Notes under the pieces: generated by a model
The model's database searches: none
What the model saw: only the letters and a program-made list of their open reading frames with translations
Told to the model about the DNA's origin: nothing
Made by a program: the position numbers and the translations under genes
Assembly: GCA_023376005.1 (NCBI GenBank)
Contig: CM042179.1
Coordinates: 17,537,258 to 17,601,257, forward strand
Direction: 5' to 3'
DNA: 64,000 bases
Source of the DNA: Doryteuthis pealeii
Taxonomy: Eukaryota; Mollusca; Cephalopoda; Myopsida; Loliginidae
Part shown: positions 24,101-33,100 of the stretch, one piece after another
Layout of the letters: each line of letters opens with the position of its first letter
Position numbering within the stretch: the stretch's first letter is position 1

Positions 24101-27100
24101 TGGTAGGCTACAAAACTTGACAAACCAGGAAATATATTTTGTCTAATCTCTTTTTCTGTCACCATTGTCCCCTACAGAGTAAGGAGTACTATTGCTTGGG
24201 GATTTTATTGGGGTCTGGAGAAACAGTAATGGCTTGTTTAAGGGCTTTGTAGGGAGGAGTGCTACACTAATAAAATTCCCATTTTATTTCAGTTTGGGAA
24301 TTTTATTAGGGGTCTGTTTACTGTTTATTTTTAGTTGTTGTTTATTATTTTGAGGAGAGTTGGCATATTGTTTGGGAATTTTATTGGGGGTCTATTTTCA
24401 GTTTACTTGGGCCTTGGGATTTGCTATTTATTGTTTAAAGTACTGTTTCTTTACTTATGTTTATTTTTCTATTTTATGTTTTTTAATTATTGTAATATTA
24501 TTGTATTAGTTTTTATTGTTTGGGGATTTATTTTTGTTTTTATTATTCTATTGCTATTTTCTATGTGTTTATTTATTTATTTATGTAATTTTATTTTTTC
24601 ATAAAAATCTGGCAATTTCTTGAGTCTAGTTGTTGTAGTAAGTATATATTCTTGTGTCTACATTAAGTCCAGATCATTTGTTGAGTAGTTTATTTATTTA
24701 TTTATTTTTTGTGAAGGTTATTATTGATAATTTTTCTTCTAGGCAAAATTTGCAGTGTCTAGTCTGGTGTTATTTTCCTTGTTATTTCTGGATTTTTTTG
24801 GTTTGCCAAATGTGTTTGAATAGTTTTGTGCTGTCTTCATATTTTTTTTTATTGTTGAATGATGTCTTGTATGCATAGCTTCTTTGTTTCCAGGTCTCTT
24901 CAAATAAAGAAGCTATGCATACAAAAAATATATATGGGTGCATATATATTTGTTCTGTGTTTTAGATCTTACCATGGCTTGATATACTATGTTAGTTTGG
25001 AGATAATTTTCATTTAAAGGTAGGGGGTGTTTGTTTGTTGTTTTTTTTTTTTTGGTGTGTGTGTGTGGGGGGTGCTTGTAATATGTTATATATTTTGTTA
25101 CTGCACTTTTTTTATCATTTGTAGCATGTATTCTGTGTAGTTGTAACTGAGTTTTAGTGTGTTCCTGTTGAATATATTGTGTAGTTTTTTTTATATAGGG
25201 TGTTACATACGCCTATCGCCCGACGCCGTACGGCGTTTCCATCAGAGACACAGAAAGAGGGTTACAAGACATGCATACGAAAATTTGGCAATGAATAACG
25301 ATAAAACGTGACATTATTTTAACACATAACATTTAATTCAATATTAAAATCCTTTGGGATCTAAATGCGGCCGCCGACAGGCTAGAGTTTTTCGATGTCC
25401 TTTTGGTGGAGATTCTTATTCAAAGTCGATATATATACAAGGCACATTATGTAAGAAGTTACACTTATCTTTCTTTTGTATGGGTTATTCCTTTTCCATG
25501 GTTAGTTTTTTTGGTATTAGTTCCTTTATCCGGCATTGTCATTTTGATAACTTTGTTTCGGGAGACATTCTTCGTCTTCCCTTCCCCCACGAGGTGTTCA
25601 CTGGTCGGCCATCTGATATACACTGTCCAAACAGGCGATCGTTTTCGTGTGCCTTCCTCTTCTAGGCCGGCTACGGGCATGGGTAAGCAGTTTTTGAGGT
25701 CAAGTTCTGTGACTTCCCCCCCTCTCCCAGTCTCTTAGAAGGTTCCAAAACGTTCTATGATTTTCGGGAAAGTAACATCTCCCCCCTTTTATCGAAAAAA
25801 AAGTTTTTAAAACTTTTTTTTCTTTTCTTTCTATCTCGCCTATCTTTTTTTTTTCTTTTGTGTTACTATTATATGTATTTTTTTTTTTTTTTCACCAGGA
25901 CCCTCCCCGGTATCCTTGCGTGCATATTTTCTTTTTATTTCTTTCTTTCTTTCACTTTTTTTTTCATTCATGCAGAAATACTTTTTCTTTCCTTCGTGTG
26001 GTTATATATATATACGTATTTTTCTTTGGGTATATATATGTGCATATATTTTTTTTTCTCCCTCGTATATAGGTATTTTTTTTCTTTCTTTCTTTCGTTC
26101 GTGGAGATGTTTTTTTCTTTCTTCCTTTCTTTCTATAGGTAAATATATCTCTTGGAGTGTATAGTTTTTCTCTTTTCCTCTTTTGTATATTTTTTTTTTT
26201 CTTTCTTTCTTTCCGTGTATAGATATATATCCTTCTTTGAGTGTATAGTTTCTCTCTCTTTCCCCTTTGTTTTTTTGTATATATATATATTTTTTTTTTT
26301 GTTTTCCTTCTTTCCGTACATAGATATATATCCTTCTTTGAGTGTATAGTTTCTCTTCTCTTTCCCCTTTGTTTTTTTTATATATATATTTTTTTTTTGT
26401 TTTCCTTCTTTCCGTACATAGATATATATCCTTCTTTGAGTGTATAGTTTCTCTTCTCTTTCCCTTTGTTTTTTGTATATATATATATTTTTTTTTTTGT
26501 TTTCCTTCTTTCCGTACATAGATATATATCCTTCTTTGAGTGTATAGTTTCTCTTCTCTTTCCCCTTTTTTTTTTGTATATATATATATTTTTTTTTGTT
26601 TTCCTTCTTTCCGTACATAGATATATATCCTTCTTTGAGTGTATAGTTTCTCTTCTCTTTCCCCTTTGTTTTTTTGTATATATATATATTTTTTTTTTGT
26701 TTTCCTTCTTTCCGTACATAGATATATATCCTTCTTTGAGTGTAGTTTCTCTTCTCTTTCCCCTTTGTTTTTTTGTATATATATATATTTTTTTTTGTTT
26801 TCCTTCTTTCCGTACATAGATATATATCCTTCTTTGAGTGTATAGTTTCTCTTCTCTTTCCCCTTTGTTTTTTTGTATATATATATATTTTTTTTTTTTG
26901 TTTTCCTTCTTTCCGTACATAGATATATATATTTCTTTGAGTGTATAGTTTTTGTTTTTCCTTTCTTTCTTTTTTTCTTTCGTACTGAAATACTTTTTCT
27001 TTCCTTCGTGTCCATTGTATATTTTCTTTAGGTATATATGTATATACATATGGTTTCTTTTGGTTGTATATTTTTTTCTTTCTTTTTTTTTTTTTTTTTC

Positions 27101-30100
27101 GTGCTGAAATACTTTTCTTTCCTTCACATCGGTGTACATATATATTTTCTTTTGGTATATGTATGTGCATATATCTTTTTTTTCTTCTTCCTCGTATATA
27201 GGTATTTTTTTTTTCTTTCTTTCTTTCGTTCGTGGAGATGTTTTTTTTCTTTCTTCCTTTCTTTTTTCCTTTCTGTATATAGGTATATATATTTCCTTGG
27301 GGAGTATAGTTTTTTTTGTTTTTTTTTCTCTCCTTTTTCGGATATTTTTTTTATTCTTTCTTTCTTCCTTTCGTACATAGGTATGTATATTTCTTTGAGT
27401 GTATAGTTTTTCTCTTTTCCCTTTTTGTATATTTTTTCTTTCTTTCTTTCTTCCTTTCCGTACATAGGTATATATATATATTTCTTTGAGTGTATGGTTT
27501 TTGTTTCTCTCTTTTCCTTTTTTTTTTTGTATATTTTTTTTTCTTTCTTTCTTCCTTTCCGTACATAGGTATATATATTTCTTTGAGTGTATAGTTTTTG
27601 TTTTTCTCTTTTCCTTTTTTGTATATATTTTTTTTCTTTCTTCCTTTCCGTATATAGGTATATATATTTCTTTGAATGTATAGTTTCTTTTCTCTTTTCC
27701 TTTTTTGTATATCTTTTTTTCTTTCTTTCTTTCTCCCTTTCCGTACATAGGTATATATATTTCTTTGAGTGTGTAGTTTTTGTTTTTCTCTTTTCCTTTT
27801 TTTTTTTATTTTATTTTTTTATATTTTTTTCTTCTTTCTTTCTTTCTTCCTTTCCATACATAGGTATATATATTTCTTTGAGTGTATAGTTTTTGTTTTT
27901 GTTTTCTTTCTTTCTTTCCGTACATAGATATGTATATTTCTTTGAGCATATAGTTTCTTTCTCTTTGTTTTTCGTATGCCCCTTTTTTTCTTTCTTCTTT
28001 TTCTGACATGGGTATATCCATCGCCGTTTTATCGGTCTTCAAATTCTCAGTGCTTATTTTAATCTCTGTATCTGGGTTTTTATTCTTAGCGTCTATAAGT
28101 TTTTCGTCTAAAACTTCATCCGTCTGAGATTTTATTGATATTGATTCCACAGTTACTCTATTTTCAATATGAGTTTTTAAATGAGTTTCCATCCCAATAT
28201 GATCTTCCCTTTTTGCTGTATCATTTCCGGTTGTCTTTTCATTTACTTTATCATTTTGTGTTTCAAAGTCCGTTTTTAAGGTACTGTCTTTTTCACGACG
28301 CTGTTCATTATTTTCAGCATTTTTTTCATTGTCATCGTTATCATTGGTGGTGGTGTTGTTGTTATTTTTATTGTTACATTTTTGCGGCCGGTCTTGTTTG
28401 GGCTCTTTTCTTTCAACTTTTGTTTGGATATTATTTTCTTCCGCGTTTGATTTTTCTGACGTCACTGCGTCTCCGGTTATTGGTTCATTAATTAATCCCT
28501 CCAAATTTGACTGGTTTTCTTCTTTCGGGTTTTCAAGTGAATATCTCTCAATATTCCTGTCCTCACTGAATTCCTCTGCTGTTAGGTTTTCCATTTCTGG
28601 TTTTTTATCCCTTTGCTTGAATGTTTGTATCTGTGTTTTGAGTAATGGATATTCTTCTTTCGTCTCCTCCGTTGTAAGTTCGTTCGTTCTTTCAGTCATT
28701 TTAGTTTCTTTTTCTTCTTCGTTTCTTTGTTTAATTAAGTCGGATATCTGCCTGTTTCTCTCGGCAATGCGTTTGTCCTGTTCTTCAATTTCTTTAATTC
28801 TGCGGTCCATCTTTTCTCTCGCTTTCTCCAGTTCTATTTTTGCCATTCTTTTAACTTTTTCTAATTCTTCTAGAATTTGCATTTGTTCCGGGCTTATTAC
28901 TGCTGGTATTTGGTCTAGGACGCTTTCCTCAAATATGTTGTTATCAACCCTATCTTCAGCGATTATTCTGACCAAGTTTGTTCTTGTGTATGATATAGGT
29001 GGGTCCAGTTCTAGCATTATGGCTATTTTGTATAGGTCATCTTTCTGTATTTTATTTAGCCCCTCCATGGTTGGGAATTTCAGGAACTGGTCTATTGCCG
29101 TCATTATGTTTTTTTTTTGTTCTTTTTATGTCTTGTTATTTTTTTGTTTATGTCTGTGTATTTATTCCTTTGCCAAATTCCTCTCTACGTGTGGTTCTCT
29201 GATGGTTTTTTTTTTTTTTTTTTTGTCTATGTATGCTGGTTTGGCTTGGCTATTTGCTTTTCGCTGAATGTATTTATACGTAGCATATGACAAATGTTTA
29301 AGGAAACGATCCTGGCGAGCGCCCCATGTTACATACGCCTATCGCCCGACGCCGTACGGTGTTTCCATCAGAGACACAGAAAGAGGGTTACAAGACATGC
29401 ATACGAAAATTTGGCAATGAATAACGATAAAACGTGACATTATTTTAACACATAACATTTAATTCAATATTAAAATCCTTTGGGATCTAAATGTGGCCGC
29501 CGACAGGCTAGAGTTTTTCGATGTCCTTTTGGTGGAGATTCTCATTCAAAGTCGATATATATACAAGGCACATTATGAAAGAAGTTACACTTATCTTTCT
29601 TTTGTATGGGTTATTCCTTTTCCATGGTTAGTTTTTTTGGTATTAGTTCCTTTATCCGGCATTGTCATTTTGATAACTTTGTTTCGGGAGACATTCTTCG
29701 TCTTCCCTTCTCCCACGAGGTGTTCACTGGTCGGCCATCTGATATACACTGTCCAAGCCTGATAACAGTGACCCCTTGCCCCTTCCTCTAACCTGTATCC
29801 ATACGTTTTGCCGACGTAGGCAAGCAGCGAGATAGTATCAGGTGATCGTTTTCGTGTGCCTTCCTTCTAGGCCGGCTACGGGCATGGGTAAGCAGTTTTT
29901 GAGGTCAAGTTCTGTGACTCCCCCCCCTCTCCCAGCGTCGCGCAGTCTCTTAGAAGGTTCCAAAACATTCTATGATTTTCGGGAACGTAACAAGGGATTT
30001 TATGAATATTTTTCCTACATTTGTTTTGACATTCTTTTTGTATGGCTCGTTAAACCAGATTATTTTTCTAGATCTACTTTTTTTACTACAATAGTCTTCT

Positions 30101-33100
30101 GCATCATTGAAGATGGATTCATTTAATGAATCTATCTGATAATCTATGACTAATGGATTTTGGGATTTTTTTATTGTGTTGGATGGTTTGATGAGGTGTG
30201 TATCTAAAGTGGGGTTGGTACATTGGCTTTTTTTTCTTTAGGTTGAATGTATTGTCTAGGAAGCCCATTTGGTTTAGATTGTTTTTATAGTCATTTTTAT
30301 CTATTGTGTCTGCTGGTGTGGTTGATATGTATGTTCCTCCTAGCTCACAGGTTTTAGAGCTGCCCATCGTTACATCAAATGTGCGTTGATTGGATTTTTT
30401 TTAATCCATGTTATGTCTTTGTTAAATAATGGTGATTTTCTGTTGGGAAAATTTGCAATGAAAACTGAATACTTGTAAATTTCTTTTTCATTAACCAGAT
30501 GAAATTGAACAGCCAGAATTAAAAATTTGCTTCACTATGATTTATAGCTGAAATTCTATTCTGTCCAAAACTAAAGATTTCTATCAATGAATTATATTAA
30601 TATTAAATAAAAATCTTTCCAAAATCTTCCTTTAAATATACAAAATATATGTGTGACTTTTACATTTTCTAATTTACATTTTAGATTACTACCTGAAGCT
30701 AAAGAAGTTGCCAATGATTTGGAATATTTTCAGCAATCTCAAACTTTCCAAGATGATCCTATTGATAAGGAATTCCTTATAAGAAAAAAGGTAAAAGAGG
30801 AGATATGCCATTTAGATTTTAAGAATTGCAAATTCTTTCTTCTTTCTTTATGATGTATATATTTTTTTTATTAAAACATGTATAGTTAAAAAGAAAATAG
30901 TATTTGATGTGCAACTTGATAATGTTTTAGTTAAGTTATTTAAAAAAAACTTGTTTTAAGTAGAAAATATTTTGCTTATATTTCATATAAATGTTAATGA
31001 AACCTGAGTAATATATTAGTTACTTTGATTTATGACTTCCATATAAGTGAAACAAAAAAAAAATGATCTCCTAATCCCTTAAAAAAAAAGTTTTTTTTCC
31101 AACTCATGAAAACTTATAATAAATGTAGGGGGGATAAAAAAACCTAAAAAAAAAAAAAGAAAAAAGAATGACAATAGAAAAAAAATTGTTAGCTTGTGTA
31201 TTCTTTTCATTAATGTTTTATTTATCCATTTTTTCTACAAAGCATTGAATTAATATTAAGCATAGAATAATTGTTTGAAGTAAAATCTTGCAGTTGTTGG
31301 TAAGTGCAGTGAATTTGATCCTCACTGGGTGTCCAAATGTCTCTTGCACCAAGTTAATAATTGTTATCATTATTTTAAATTATTTAAAAATATATTTGAT
31401 AAAATTACATTCATAAATGTATTGTGTTTATTCACTGTCTAACTATTAAATTATACTTAATAAATAAAATATTTAAAAAAATGTTTAACACGATTCAGTG
31501 TAATTGAATTCAGATTATTTCCTTGTTGAAAGAATGAATTTATTCATTCTTTAGTCAAAAGTATCCAAAAATATAGATTATTGTTTAGTTTTTAACTACT
31601 TTTTATGCAAATCTAAGAAAATTAATTCATTTCAAATGTATTTGAGATTTGAAATCTACCTGAAATGTAAGCTCAATTGTTTTGGCATTATCCAGAAAGT
31701 ACATATTATTGTACATATCCATAGACCCTAAATGTATAAAAAAAAACAACATTTTGACTTTCATTTTTCTTTAAAAGTAATTAATATAAAATTTGATATA
31801 CTCATCTGAAGAGATGAATTTATCTAATTTACTTTAAAAAATTTCAAACAGTTTACCTACAGTCTTGGTCATAATTATTAACATACATAAAATTTGAGTA
31901 CAGAAAGAAAATGAATCTAGTGAAACAATTCATGGATGAAGATATAGCAAAAAAAAAAAAATGAAAGGGTGTTAATAATAGTGACCAGGACTTTATCTTT
32001 CTAAAATCGTTGTTTTTTTAACAAGCATCAGAAATACTATTAGAAAATCAAATCCAATCAGATTGGCTATTGTAGAAATTAATTTCAAAACATGGTTGTC
32101 TTATATTTTTAAAAAACAAAACCCCAAAACAGTTTCATATTGTCTACCTCTCCAATCAGTTGGATTAACTCTAATTTCTAATTCCAAATAATGAAATTTG
32201 TAAAAATTAAAAATATTAATTATAAGTGAATGTGGAGTTTTTATATATTTCATATATAAAATTTAGAACTTTATACAAATTTGATATTGTGATATAGACT
32301 TATGCAAAATGTTATATTACAGAATGCTTTGCGTGATAGTTTACGAAGGAAATTGGATGTATTGCGTGAAGCAAAGTTGAGTGTTGAAGCAGAAATTCAA
32401 GAACTTGATATCATGAAGAAAAATGTAAGTATCTTGTACAGATGTTTGGGATTAACAAAAGTTTGAAAAATATAAAGACAAAGAAACAAAAGGACTTGTA
32501 AATTTGTTTCAAGAAATAAAATATGAATTTATCAATGACAGTTTCCTTTAAATGAAGAGACCATATTGGAAAATATATTTCTTAATTTCCAAATTTAAAA
32601 AAATAGAATAATTGATGGTTTGTGCCAAAACAAAATTGCAACATACTGCATAATAAAATATCTAAATTATTGCTTAAAGCATTTCCTGAAATTAAATTAA
32701 GGGTATTCATTTGATGTATTTGTACATTTTATTTATTTCCAGATTTGCAGCCAATTTGAAAATCTTTGCCCAAATGTTAATGAGTGCAGAAAGTTGACTG
32801 ATTTCTTCAAGGATCGAGAAATGTGTCAAATTCTTTTGTCAAAATTAAAAGTTCGAATGACACGACTTGAAAATGAAATGAAGGAAACAACACCAGGTCA
32901 TGATCTTGTAAGTGTATACCTATACGCACACACGCACTTTCCAATCTTTCTTTTTTTTTTTTTTTATTATGCCTGTATCTTGTATGAGGTATTAGTTATA
33001 TTTTTAATTTACCATAAGCCATACTGGATACATTTAACATGACTTGAAATTAACATTGCTCTGTACTTTGCATAAATTAATTTCTTCCTAAAATTCTTAA

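Larger units (their letters stand above)
25201..29992 (-). mobile_element. non-autonomous LTR retrotransposon with gag-like gene and tandem array
   Basis: Two direct LTRs (25201-25777 and 29327-29992) start TGTTAC and end GTAACA. They flank a 3.5-kb interior and are bordered by a 4-bp target duplication AGGG (25197-25200, 29993-29996). On the - strand, TGGGGCGCTCGCC follows the 5' LTR directly, fitting a tRNA primer site beginning TGG. AAAAGGGGGGAGA precedes the 3' LTR as a purine tract. Inside are one gag-like ORF and a long tandem array. No protease, RT or integrase is present, so the element must have used proteins from elsewhere. Confidence 0.9.

Noticed and set aside
25858..27406. Phe/Tyr-rich + strand frames resembling membrane proteins
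   Set aside because: Translations of T-rich tandem units, with no start context or stable sequence.
26002..27748. Long - strand open frames of 337, 345 and 456 codons in the tandem array
   Set aside because: All three frames are open because the repeat unit lacks stops, and unit length changes switch frames. There is no evidence of a protein, so the array is reported as a repeat rather than as genes.
28329..29267. 312-codon + strand frame
   Set aside because: It is antisense to the gag-like gene. The - strand reading has an ATG, a coiled coil and sits correctly within the LTR element.
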